In this document: positions 8,061 through 16,290 of the stretch, one piece after another
Layout of the letters: the number at the start of each line of letters is the position of its first letter
Numbering within the stretch: position 1 is the first letter of the stretch
Assembly (NCBI GenBank): GCA_020721865.1
Contig: DYLW01000026.1
Coordinates: 1 to 35,255 of the forward strand
Source of the DNA: Leptospira biflexa
GTDB lineage: Bacteria > Spirochaetota > Leptospiria > Turneriellales > DYLW01
DNA: 35,255 nucleotides
Direction of reading: 5' to 3'
Program-made: the position numbers and the translations under genes
The notes under the pieces: model-generated
What the model saw: the letters and a program-made list of their open reading frames with translations, nothing else
What the model was told of the DNA's origin: nothing
Database searches by the model: none

Positions 8061-9693
8061 GCTCTGGTAAGGCCACTTTTTTCAAAAATCCATGGGACAA
8101 CCGGAAGATAGAGTGGGCAATCCGTAAAAGCTCCATTTTATGGGTGATGATAAAAATAGTTTTTTCCGGTGTCATGGTTTGCAGGTACCGGTTGATTTTT
8201 AGCCGCATGGAAAAATCCAGCCCTTCCGTGGGCTCATCCAGAAAAAGAAACGGGGAGGGGGATAAAAACGCCCGGGCCAGCAGAATCCGTTTCTTCTGAC
8301 CAAAAGAAAGGTTTTCTCTGAGTTTTTTTTTCTGTGCCAGAAGATATTGGATATCCAATTCCAGATATTCCAGAATCTTTTCCGCCTCCTGTGAAAGAGT
8401 TTGCCTGGATGAGTCCAGATACAGGTTAAAAATAAGATCGTCCTGAAAAAAGTAAGTTCGGGGAGAATACACGGAGATGAGGGGGATACCGGGTTTTTCC
8501 GGATGCGGATGAATAATCTGCCCATGAAATCCTTCCGGGCGGGGCAGAATTTCTCCGGAAAGAAGAGACATAAAAGTGGATTTACCACTGCCGGAGATTC
8601 CTGTGATCACCGTTATTTTTCCGGGTTTTAGAGCCAAGGAGACATTTTTGAGAATCCAGGGTTGCTCCTGAGCGTATTGAAAGGAAACCGACTTCATACC
8701 CATATAATCCCCATGGGTGATTTGGGCGGAATTTAGGGGCACGCGGCGGGAAGAAAGAGAAAGCAGATTTTTCAGAGAGTCGTAATAATAGGTGAAAAAA
8801 CCCACGCTCGCAGCAATGGGGGAATAGGCTTCCAGAGAGGAAATAATTACCAAAATTCCAACTGTGAAATACGGAGTTTCCATGCCTCTGTGGAGCAATC
8901 CTGAAACAAGTATGATAAATAACATAAAATTAGATAAGAAAAATGTGATGGAAGAATAAAAAATATTTCCGTTTTTCAACTCCAGAAATGTAGATTCATA
9001 ATCCTGCAATGCTTTATGGAAAAAAGCAGAAAGAGGTTTCGTAAAGGAATACAGTGAGGATTCCCCGGAAGTGGCATAAAAATGGATCAGAAAATTCTCC
9101 AGATTTCTTCGTTTTTCCCCCAAGAGAAAACCCAAGTCTTTCTGTTTATACACTGCGATTATGGGGATTACTGCTATAATTACCAGAAAACCGGTGGAAT
9201 ATATTGCAAAAATTAATAAGTCTTTAAAGTACAGGTGTAGAAATAAGGATGTAAACAAATAGACCCCGGAGGCAATGGCCAAGGGCAGGAAAAAGCGGAC
9301 AATGCCGTTTTCCAAAGCATTCACATCCCGCAGAATTTCTGAATAAAGGAGAGCGGATTTTTTTTCCTGGATGACCCGGGAATAGTGACGGTTTATCTGC
9401 CGGAAATACCAAGTCCGGATCTGGGATACCACATCCAAAGCGGCACGGTGGGAGAAAACCCGTTCCAGATATCGCAGGACACCCCGGAACGTCCCAAAAA
9501 ATCTCACTCCGGTGATATAGGGCATCAGGACATATAATTCTGGATGATAGGATGCGGAGGCAATGATATAGGCGGCCAAGCCCATCAGGGCAATGTTGAA
9601 ACCCACAGAAAGAATTCCCAGCAGGACGGAAAAAAAAATTCCGGGAGCGGCTTTCTGGTAAATCCACGCAATGCCCACCTTGGATTTATGCAT
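8041..9693 (-). CDS. cydC: Thiol/haem ABC exporter subunit CydC
   Basis: This 550-residue fused ABC exporter half-transporter has six membrane helices in residues about 10-300. The ATPase that follows has Walker A GISGSGKST, signature LSFGQKKRILLAR, Walker B FLFLDEPTEGLD and the H-loop ITHKME. CydC pairs with CydD to export glutathione or cysteine and to bind haem, which is needed to assemble cytochrome bd. The ATG overlaps the cydD stop by 8 bases, so the two are translationally coupled. The signature reads LSFGQ instead of the usual LSGGQ. The assignment as CydC rather than another exporter rests on its position after cydA, cydB and cydD. Confidence 0.87.
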   Translation of the reverse strand: MHKSKVGIAWIYQKAAPGIFFSVLLGILSVGFNIALMGLAAYIIASASYHPELYVLMPYITGVRFFGTFRGVLRYLERVFSHRAALDVVSQIRTWYFRQINRHYSRVIQEKKSALLYSEILRDVNALENGIVRFFLPLAIASGVYLFTSLFLHLYFKDLLIFAIYSTGFLVIIAVIPIIAVYKQKDLGFLLGEKRRNLENFLIHFYATSGESSLYSFTKPLSAFFHKALQDYESTFLELKNGNIFYSSITFFLSNFMLFIILVSGLLHRGMETPYFTVGILVIISSLEAYSPIAASVGFFTYYYDSLKNLLSLSSRRVPLNSAQITHGDYMGMKSVSFQYAQEQPWILKNVSLALKPGKITVITGISGSGKSTFMSLLSGEILPRPEGFHGQIIHPHPEKPGIPLISVYSPRTYFFQDDLIFNLYLDSSRQTLSQEAEKILEYLELDIQYLLAQKKKLRENLSFGQKKRILLARAFLSPSPFLFLDEPTEGLDFSMRLKINRYLQTMTPEKTIFIITHKMELLRIAHSIFRLSHGFLKKVALPEPVGDIL

Positions 9694-11419
9694 AAAGCCT
9701 CTTATTGTAAAGAAAATAGCTGCGGTATCCGGGGTTATTTTTCATTAAACTCCCGTGCGTACCCTGAAAAATTTTACTGCCGTCTTTTATCCCAATAATA
9801 ATATCTTTGTCTCTGGCCATGTCCAGCCGATGGGTGGAGATTACAATAGCAGAATTCCCGGCAAAATTTTTCACCAGATTGCGGTGGATATCCATCATCA
9901 TTTCATGATCCAGAAACGCATAGGGTTCATCCAGAAAGTAGGCGTCCTTTGCGGAGGCGTAAAAAATCCGGGCAATGGCCAGTCTCTGGATTTCTCCAGA
10001 AGATAGATTATGGATTTCTGAATCCATGATGACTTCTTCTTTGTGGTCAAAAGATGATATTCGTTTTTCCAGATAAACGTTTTCTAAAGACCGGGCAAAA
10101 TGCTCCGGATTCCATTTTTCCCCCAGAATAATATTTTCTTTCAGTGTCGCGGGAAACATCTTTACGGAATGGGGCAGAAAAAAATAGCTCATTCCCTTTT
10201 TTTGGATAAAATCCTTCCCTGCCTGCCAATATAAATTTCCCGCCATCAGAGACAGCAACGTGGATTTTCCGGAACCGCTTTCCCCGGTAAGAAAGATCAC
10301 CGAACCGTCCGCCGGGCGGGGGATAGCCAGATTCAGACTGGAAAAAACCGGAATTTCCTGTTCGGGGTATGCAAATCGGCCATTTTTAATCCGATAAAAA
10401 AATTTATTATTTTCTGTATGCTCTGGTGCAATTTCCCCGGTTTTTTTAATTTTTGCCAGAAAAGAAAATATCCGACCGGCGGCTTCCGAAGCATTCTGGG
10501 CAGAATGAAACTGGGCTCCCAGATTCCGGAACGCCAGATAAAATTCCGGTGCTATAATCAATATAAAAAGTGCAAAATGAAAACTGATGTTCCCGAATAA
10601 AAGCCGCAGCCCAATTTCCACCGCAATGATGGCCGTGGACAGGGTGGCCAGAAGCTCCAGGGTGAGGGCAGATAGAAAGGCAATCTTCAAAACCGCAAAA
10701 GTGGCCGATTGGTATTCCCGCGTAACCTCGGACAGGGCGGAAATCTGGGTCCGCAGGGTGCGGGTGGTTTTAAAAACCGGGATTCCGGAAATGCGGTCAA
10801 ACAGATAATTTCCCATCCAGAAAAGCCGATCCCACTGCTTATGAGTAAGAGAAGTTACCCATTTTCCAATGAGAATCATAAAAAACGGAATGATGGGCAT
10901 GGTGACCAGAAAAACCAAAAAGGAAAACCGGTCAAAAAATGCGATCACCAGAAGCACTGTGAGCGGAAAGAAGGCCGCCACCGATGCTTTGGACAGAAAT
11001 CCGGAAAAAAAATCCTCCAGATTTTCCACCGCCTCCGTGTAAAGAATGTGAGCCTCGGAGGCATCCAGATTCCGGGCACGATGGTAAGGTATTTCACCGG
11101 AATAGCGGAATAAATCGTCCCGGATTTTGTTTTTCATCTCGTAAGAAAATTTCTCCCAACGTTTTTCGGAAAAATAGTGCAGGAATGCCCTCAGAAGAAT
11201 CACGAGAAAAAGAAGCACTGGGAAAATGTACATTCTTCCATCCGATGGCGGATTTTTATGAAAGGATAATAATGAAGCTATCGTGTATGCCTGAAGAATA
11301 GCAAAAGCCATGAAAAACCAGGACGCCAGTATATTCACCACCAAGGTTTTTTTATGCGAGTGGTCCAGAATATAATGAATGAGTTTGTTATTCAGCAAAA
11401 TATAAAAGAAAAGAGGCAC
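9686..11419 (-). CDS. cydD: Thiol/haem ABC exporter subunit CydD
   Basis: This 577-residue ABC exporter half-transporter has an N-terminal membrane domain (about 20-310). Its ATPase has Walker A GESGSGKST, signature LSSGEIQRLAIAR, Walker B AYFLDEPYAFLD and STHRLD. With CydC it forms the exporter required for cytochrome bd maturation. The start is a GTG preceded by AAGAGG, 32 bases after the cydB stop. This start and ribosome binding site lie inside a perfect hairpin at 11409-11432, described separately. The Walker B region reads DEPYAFLD where DEPTAxLD is usual. Confidence 0.87.
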   Translation of the reverse strand: MPLFFYILLNNKLIHYILDHSHKKTLVVNILASWFFMAFAILQAYTIASLLSFHKNPPSDGRMYIFPVLLFLVILLRAFLHYFSEKRWEKFSYEMKNKIRDDLFRYSGEIPYHRARNLDASEAHILYTEAVENLEDFFSGFLSKASVAAFFPLTVLLVIAFFDRFSFLVFLVTMPIIPFFMILIGKWVTSLTHKQWDRLFWMGNYLFDRISGIPVFKTTRTLRTQISALSEVTREYQSATFAVLKIAFLSALTLELLATLSTAIIAVEIGLRLLFGNISFHFALFILIIAPEFYLAFRNLGAQFHSAQNASEAAGRIFSFLAKIKKTGEIAPEHTENNKFFYRIKNGRFAYPEQEIPVFSSLNLAIPRPADGSVIFLTGESGSGKSTLLSLMAGNLYWQAGKDFIQKKGMSYFFLPHSVKMFPATLKENIILGEKWNPEHFARSLENVYLEKRISSFDHKEEVIMDSEIHNLSSGEIQRLAIARIFYASAKDAYFLDEPYAFLDHEMMMDIHRNLVKNFAGNSAIVISTHRLDMARDKDIIIGIKDGSKIFQGTHGSLMKNNPGYRSYFLYNKRLYA

Positions 11420-11432
11420 ATCGGCCTCTTTT
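11409..11432 (-). terminator. Hairpin with U-rich tail over the cydD start (attenuator candidate)
   Basis: On the minus strand AAAAGAGGC and GCCTCTTTT pair as a 9-bp stem around the loop CGATGT, followed by CTTTTAT. The left arm holds the cydD ribosome binding site AAGAGG, and the GTG start lies at the loop and right arm. The structure resembles an intrinsic terminator between cydAB and cydDC, but it could equally hide the cydD start from ribosomes. Confidence 0.5.
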
Positions 11433-11451
11433 CTTCCCCAATAAAAAATTT

Positions 11452-12468
11452 TCAGTATTGAATGGAATCAATATTGTTTTTGGTGATTCTATCTTTGAAG
11501 ACTTTGTATGTCCATCCCAGATAGACCAGAACAATGGGCACAAAAATCAGTGCCACCACCAGCATCACCTTTAATGTGTAGGGGCTGGAAGAAGCATTGG
11601 CAATGGTCAAATCATTTCCGGGAATGGTGGATACCATGACTCTGGGGAAAAGAGTGAAGAACAGGGCTACTGTAAATAACGCAACGGTGAGGCTGCCCAG
11701 AATAAATGCCCATCCGTCTTTGCTCATTTTCATCATAGCCACTGTTCCCAAAAGGGCCACAGCGGTGAGAATGATCAGAATGCCACCGGCTTTGGTAAAC
11801 ATATCTGTGAAGAAAAAGCTCATCACAATATACGTAACCCCAAAAACCACAGCGATCAACCCGGCTTTTAATCCCATATCTGCGGAACGTTCTTTAATTT
11901 CCCCTTCAGTTTTCAGCTTGAGGAAATTGGCTCCGTGCATGGTGAACACAAAAACCGTGACCAGTCCACCCACCAGGGAATAAGGATTCAGCAGATCAAA
12001 GAATGTCCCGGTGTAATTCATACCCTTGTCAATGGCCAGACCTTTTACCGCATTGGAAAAAGCCACGCCCCAGAGAAGAGCCGGAATCAGACTGCCCGCG
12101 AAAATCATCCAGTCCCATGTGTTCCGCCACTTTTCACTGTCATGCTTATTGCGGTATTCAAAGCCCAGTCCGCGGACAATCAAAGCCACCAGCATCAGAA
12201 AAAGTGCCAGATAAAGTCCGCTGAAAAGCGTTGCGTACCACTGCGGAAATGCCGCAAACATGGCACCACCGGCTGTGAGCATCCACACTTCATTCACGTC
12301 CCAGTGTGGTCCAATGGTTGCGTTCACAATCCGTCTCTCTTTCTCATCTTTGCCCACAAAGGGGAGAAGAATCCCCACTCCATAGTCAAAACCTTCAAAG
12401 AAGAAGAACCCGGTAAAGAGAACAACAATCAAAACAAACCATATTGTCTGTAATATTTGTGCGTCCAT
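11452..12468 (-). CDS. cydB: Cytochrome bd ubiquinol oxidase subunit II
   Basis: This 338-residue membrane protein is subunit II of the bd-type oxidase, which reduces oxygen to water with quinol at low oxygen levels. The start of the family is clear: FFFFEGFDYGVGILLPFVGK, then GPHWDVNEVWMLTAGGAMFAAFP. Eight or nine hydrophobic segments follow. The start has a strong ribosome binding site (AAGGAGGG). It begins 9 bases after the cydA stop, so cydA and cydB form one transcription unit. Confidence 0.95.
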   Translation of the reverse strand: MDAQILQTIWFVLIVVLFTGFFFFEGFDYGVGILLPFVGKDEKERRIVNATIGPHWDVNEVWMLTAGGAMFAAFPQWYATLFSGLYLALFLMLVALIVRGLGFEYRNKHDSEKWRNTWDWMIFAGSLIPALLWGVAFSNAVKGLAIDKGMNYTGTFFDLLNPYSLVGGLVTVFVFTMHGANFLKLKTEGEIKERSADMGLKAGLIAVVFGVTYIVMSFFFTDMFTKAGGILIILTAVALLGTVAMMKMSKDGWAFILGSLTVALFTVALFFTLFPRVMVSTIPGNDLTIANASSSPYTLKVMLVVALIFVPIVLVYLGWTYKVFKDRITKNNIDSIQY

Positions 12469-12477
12469 AAACCCTCC

Positions 12478-13827
12478 TTACGCCTCTTGCGGTCCCTTGC
12501 CCGCGTACTTCAGCACTAACCACGCGAAAAAAACCATCGCAGTTCCATAAATAGCCACATAACCAATTAAGGTGAAAAGCACTGCACCGGCGGAAACATT
12601 GGGGGATACCGCTTTGTCCAGAGTAAGAAGACCCTGTGCAATCCAAGGCCAGCGTCCCACTTCCGTGACAATCCATCCTGTGGTATTCCCAATATACGGG
12701 AGCGGTATCATAAACATCATTAACCGCAACAGCAGTTTATTGCTGAATAGTCCGTCTTTTCTGGAGGTAAACCATGCTATGAAAGAAACCAGAAGCATGA
12801 GCATCCCAATTCCCACCATCAGACGGAAACTCCAGTATGTAATGGCCACCGGTGGTATGAAGCTCTGGCTTCCATGTTTGGCGGAGTATTTTTTTTCATA
12901 CTGCTCCTGCAGGTCATTCAAACCTTCCACCTTACCTTTGAATTCATCATAGATCATGAAACTCAGAACTCCGGGTATTTTGATATCCACCGGATTGTTT
13001 TTTTTCTCCTGGTCAATGAAGGCAAATAAAGACCAACTGGCCGGATCTTCTGTTTCCCAGTGTGCCTCTGCCGCAGCGATCTTCATCGGCTGGTGTTTGG
13101 CAATGATCTTCCCCTGGAAATGACCAATGACTGGCAACATCAGGCTGGCCAGAAATGTGATCAGTGCCACGGACCGGATGGATTTTTTGTAAAACTCCAG
13201 ATCATTTCCCCGTAAAATATGCCAAGCGGCAATACCCATGATAAAGAAACCACCCATCGCCAGACCAGCGGAGAGAACATGGGGAAACTGCACCCAGACA
13301 TGGGGATTAAACAAAATCGCGGAAAAACTGGTTAAGAGAGCTCTTCCACCTTCTTCCACATAGCCCACCGGCATCTGCATCCAGGAGTTCGCAATCAGAA
13401 TCCAAAGAGCGGATAAATTGGAGCCGATGGCAACCAGCCAGATAGTGGCTGCATGGGCTTTTTTGGAGAGCTTATCCCATCCAAATATCCAGACTCCAAT
13501 AAAAGTGGACTCCAGAAAAAAGGCCAGCAGAGCCTCAATTGCGAGTGGAACCCCAAAAATATCCCCCACATAGCGGGAATATTCTGACCAGTTCATCCCA
13601 AACTGGAACTCCTGAACAATACCGGTGACCACACCAATGGCAAAGTTAATCAGGAAAAGTTTTCCCCAAAACTTTGTCATCCTTTTGTAGGTTTCATCCC
13701 CGGTTTGCACATACCTGGTTTCCATAACGGCCACCAGAATTGCCATTCCCAAAGTGAGCGGAACAAAGAAAAAGTGAAAAATAGTTGTTGACGCAAACTG
13801 GATTCTGGCAAGAATCAGTGCTTCCAT
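12478..13827 (-). CDS. cydA: Cytochrome bd ubiquinol oxidase subunit I
   Basis: This 449-residue protein is the haem-bearing catalytic subunit of the bd oxidase. His18 in TTIFHFFFVPL corresponds to the haem b595 ligand of the family. The acidic pair in EALLAFFLEST and the quinol-binding Q-loop (HQPMKIAAAEAHWET) are also visible. The length fits the short Q-loop type. The usually conserved GRQPW motif reads GRWPW here. The start has a consensus AAAGGAGG. An AATCGT-A-ACGATT palindrome and a plausible promoter lie 30-45 bases upstream. The gene heads the cydABDC operon. Confidence 0.95.
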   Translation of the reverse strand: MEALILARIQFASTTIFHFFFVPLTLGMAILVAVMETRYVQTGDETYKRMTKFWGKLFLINFAIGVVTGIVQEFQFGMNWSEYSRYVGDIFGVPLAIEALLAFFLESTFIGVWIFGWDKLSKKAHAATIWLVAIGSNLSALWILIANSWMQMPVGYVEEGGRALLTSFSAILFNPHVWVQFPHVLSAGLAMGGFFIMGIAAWHILRGNDLEFYKKSIRSVALITFLASLMLPVIGHFQGKIIAKHQPMKIAAAEAHWETEDPASWSLFAFIDQEKKNNPVDIKIPGVLSFMIYDEFKGKVEGLNDLQEQYEKKYSAKHGSQSFIPPVAITYWSFRLMVGIGMLMLLVSFIAWFTSRKDGLFSNKLLLRLMMFMIPLPYIGNTTGWIVTEVGRWPWIAQGLLTLDKAVSPNVSAGAVLFTLIGYVAIYGTAMVFFAWLVLKYAGKGPQEA

Positions 13828-13857
13828 TTAAACCTCCTTTACTATACTATAATTTGT

Positions 13858-13870
13858 AATCGTAACGATT
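13858..13870. promoter_or_regulatory. Palindrome upstream of cydA (operator candidate)
   Basis: AATCGT-A-ACGATT is a perfect 6-bp inverted repeat around one base. It lies 31-43 bases before the cydA start. TATAGT, a possible -10 element, lies between the palindrome and the ribosome binding site. It matches none of the FNR, Rex or Fur consensus sites I can recall, and it differs from the nor-locus palindromes. Confidence 0.35.
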
Positions 13871-13932
13871 CTTATTAGGATATTCGTTTCATACGGTGAT
13901 ACAAGCACGATTTTGAACGTCAAGAGAAATTT

Positions 13933-13959
13933 AAAAAAAATCCCCGTTTCCGGGGATTT
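13933..13959 (-). terminator. Rho-independent terminator
   Basis: On the minus strand AAATCCCCG and CGGGGATTT form a 9-bp stem around the loop GAAA, followed by a run of T. It lies just after the stop of the small exported protein at 13967 and ends the plsY transcription unit before cydA. Confidence 0.85.
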
Positions 13960-13966
13960 ATCGTCA

Positions 13967-14434
13967 TTATTTTTTGGGTTCTTCTTTTTTGTCTTCCCCA
14001 TCCACAACCCGGGTTGTCTTGTTTTCATTCATTTCTTTCAGCATTTTATCATAATATTCATCTTTGGCTTCCGGTTTGATGAGAATTCTTTCATTCCTGG
14101 GATAGGAAAAATATTTTCCCGGATCATTGGCATAGGAAAAGTAACCAATGAACTGCTCAAATTTGATGTAATATGTGTATTTATCCATATCGGACTGTTC
14201 GTAATTGGAGTCTGTAATTTTGATTTTGTCAGTCTCACGGTAGTTGTAATACCGTAACAAAGCCCTTTTCAGAGACAGCTCAATGGTTTCTGCCAGTTGT
14301 TTTTTCCGGGCTTCCTCAGTTTCTTCCAGTTTTTCAATATCATTCACCGTTTTAAAAAACTCATCCTTGATGGGCCCGGCAAAAGCAAACCCCGCCGCCG
14401 TAATAAATGATATAATTATAGTGATTTTCTTCAT
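13967..14434 (-). CDS. Small exported protein of unknown function
   Basis: I do not recognise this 155-residue protein. It begins with a signal peptide (MKKITIIISFITAAGFAFA, cleavage likely before GPIKD). The mature part is charged, with a Glu/Lys-rich segment (about 30-55), a Tyr-rich middle (RYYNYRETD, DKYTYYIKFEQF) and a Lys/Glu tail. No membrane segment or cysteine motif is seen, so it is probably a soluble periplasmic protein. The start at 14434 is preferred over the in-frame ATG at 14446 because GGAGAG precedes it. It follows plsY by 33 bases and is followed by a terminator, so it is probably co-transcribed with plsY. Confidence 0.75.
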   Translation of the reverse strand: MKKITIIISFITAAGFAFAGPIKDEFFKTVNDIEKLEETEEARKKQLAETIELSLKRALLRYYNYRETDKIKITDSNYEQSDMDKYTYYIKFEQFIGYFSYANDPGKYFSYPRNERILIKPEAKDEYYDKMLKEMNENKTTRVVDGEDKKEEPKK

Positions 14435-14467
14435 TTTTCTCTCCATATTTTCCTAATACTTTTTCTT

Positions 14468-15103
14468 CTACTTTTTTTTCAACGACAATTTGGATTCATT
14501 TCCGTTTATTAAACGGGTTATATTACTTCTGTGTTTATAAACCACAAAGACCGCAATTCCCAGTACAAAAATAAAGAGATCCCGATCTTTTCCCATACTA
14601 TATAGAATCGGAAAAAATGCGGGTAAACTCAATGCTGCAACAATAGAACCCAGCGAAACATAACGAAAAATAAACACAACCAGAAGAAACAGGATAAATG
14701 CGATGCCAATGAGGGGAGGGGCCAGACCAATCATGAGACCCAGCCCGGTGGCCACTCCTTTCCCGCCCTTGAATTTTAGCCAAACCGGAAAACTGTGTCC
14801 CACCATCGCAAAAATCCCCGCAACCATCATAACATGGATACGCTGCAGAATACATCCGTCCCCCGGGATAAACCAGAGCGATGCGAAAAGAACAGGAAGA
14901 TAGCCCTTGGCGGCATCCAGAAACAGCACCGGAAAACCCCACCGTGGTCCCAGCACCCGCAGGGCATTCGTCGCACCCACATTCCCGGAACCCTGGGTGC
15001 GGATATCTATCCCGTTCATTTTACCCGCAATAAACGCAAACGGGATGGAACCCAGAAAATACGCCATTACCATTATTACCAGAACCTGTAATTGAGGAGC
15101 CAT
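14468..15103 (-). CDS. plsY: Acyl-phosphate:glycerol-3-phosphate acyltransferase
   Basis: This 211-residue integral membrane enzyme transfers the acyl chain from acyl phosphate to glycerol-3-phosphate, the first step of phospholipid synthesis in most bacteria. The diagnostic loops are present: GSIPFAFI near the N-terminus, GSGNVGATNALRVLG, and KGGKGVATGLG. Five or more hydrophobic segments fit the family topology. It is the first gene of a minus-strand unit with the small exported protein. It is divergent from galE with 141 bases between them. Confidence 0.94.
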   Translation of the reverse strand: MAPQLQVLVIMVMAYFLGSIPFAFIAGKMNGIDIRTQGSGNVGATNALRVLGPRWGFPVLFLDAAKGYLPVLFASLWFIPGDGCILQRIHVMMVAGIFAMVGHSFPVWLKFKGGKGVATGLGLMIGLAPPLIGIAFILFLLVVFIFRYVSLGSIVAALSLPAFFPILYSMGKDRDLFIFVLGIAVFVVYKHRSNITRLINGNESKLSLKKK

Positions 15104-15244
15104 AGATAACGTTGTTTCAATAATTTTGAATCTGTCAATCTTAATTATTTGTTTTCTGTTTTTTTTGGGGCTCCCTCCTCAATTCTGAAAAGCAACCCAA
15201 TCCATAAAAAACTTGACTTTTGCACAGAATTCACAGCATAAGCT

Positions 15245-16234
15245 ATGGCAAAAGATATTCTGGTCATTGGCGGAGCGGGTTACATTGGCTCCCATGCGGC
15301 AAAAATGCTGCGAAAAAAAGGATACAATCCGGTGGTTCTGGATAACCTGTCCCGTGGTCATCGCGAGCTGGTGAAATGGGGGGATTTTATTGAAGGGGAT
15401 CTGGGGGATGAACGTCTGCTGGCGGATATTTTTTCCCGCTATTCCATCGATACGGTAATGCACTTTGCTGCTTTTGCTTCTGTGGGGGAATCCGTGGAAA
15501 AGCCGGATATGTATTACGAGAATAACACTTTCAAACCGCTACGGATGCTGAATGCCATGCGGAAAGCCGGGGTTCATAAACTGATCTTTTCTTCCACCTG
15601 TGCCACCTACGGAGAAATTTTGCCGGGCAGGATTCCCATCGAGGAGGACCATCCCCAGCATCCCATCAATCCTTATGGGTGGTCCAAACTGATGTTTGAA
15701 CGTATTATTCAGGATTATGCCGTCTATGGGATCAAGGCTATCCTCTTTCGGTATTTTAACGCAGCCGGCTGTGATCCGGAAGGAGAGACCGGGGAGTGGC
15801 ACCAGCCGGAGACCCATCTGATTCCGCTGATGCTGCGGGCGGGAATGGGGACAGGTAAACCCCTGAGGGTTTTTGGGGATGATTACCGCGTGGCCGGTTT
15901 CTCCGATGGGACGGCCGTCCGGGATTATATCCACGTGAACGATCTGGTGGAAGCCCATATTCTGGGAATCTCTTATCTGGATGGAGTAGAACATACGGAG
16001 GCCTTTAATTTGGGTAATGGCAAGGGATTCACCGTGCTGGAAATGATTCATGCCGCCAGCCGGGTGATGGGGGTGGATATCCCATATATGATGGGACCAC
16101 GACGGGCAGGAGATCCTCCCGTTCTGGTGGGTTCCTCCGCAAAGGCCGCAGAAAAACTGGGATGGAAACCCGCGTTCCCGGATGTGGAAGAGATAATCCG
16201 CACCGCCCATCTTTGGGAGAAAAAAATATCATAA
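15245..16234 (+). CDS. galE: UDP-glucose 4-epimerase
   Basis: This 329-residue extended short-chain dehydrogenase interconverts UDP-glucose and UDP-galactose. It shows the NAD-binding GGAGYIGSH, FAAFASVGESVEKP, the catalytic Ser in SSTCATYG and the Tyr and Lys in NPYGWSKLMFE. FRYFNAAGCDPEGETGE and VRDYIHVNDL are GalE signatures. The length is normal. A strict distinction from UDP-GlcNAc epimerases is not possible from sequence alone. No clear ribosome binding site precedes the start. It is followed by rel on the same strand after 56 bases. Confidence 0.92.
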   Translation: MAKDILVIGGAGYIGSHAAKMLRKKGYNPVVLDNLSRGHRELVKWGDFIEGDLGDERLLADIFSRYSIDTVMHFAAFASVGESVEKPDMYYENNTFKPLRMLNAMRKAGVHKLIFSSTCATYGEILPGRIPIEEDHPQHPINPYGWSKLMFERIIQDYAVYGIKAILFRYFNAAGCDPEGETGEWHQPETHLIPLMLRAGMGTGKPLRVFGDDYRVAGFSDGTAVRDYIHVNDLVEAHILGISYLDGVEHTEAFNLGNGKGFTVLEMIHAASRVMGVDIPYMMGPRRAGDPPVLVGSSAKAAEKLGWKPAFPDVEEIIRTAHLWEKKIS

Positions 16235-16290
16235 TTTTGCGTTTTTATGGAAATTTTGACGGATTGGTATTACATTGCTGAATTAGAATT

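Noticed and set aside
9224..9667. Open frame antisense or shifted within cydC
   Set aside because: It shares the strand with cydC but is in another frame, is rich in Cys, Pro and Arg and has no motif.
16255..16283. TTGACG with TGAATT 17 bases later as a promoter for rel
   Set aside because: The -10 matches only three of six consensus bases, and galE upstream could supply the transcript.
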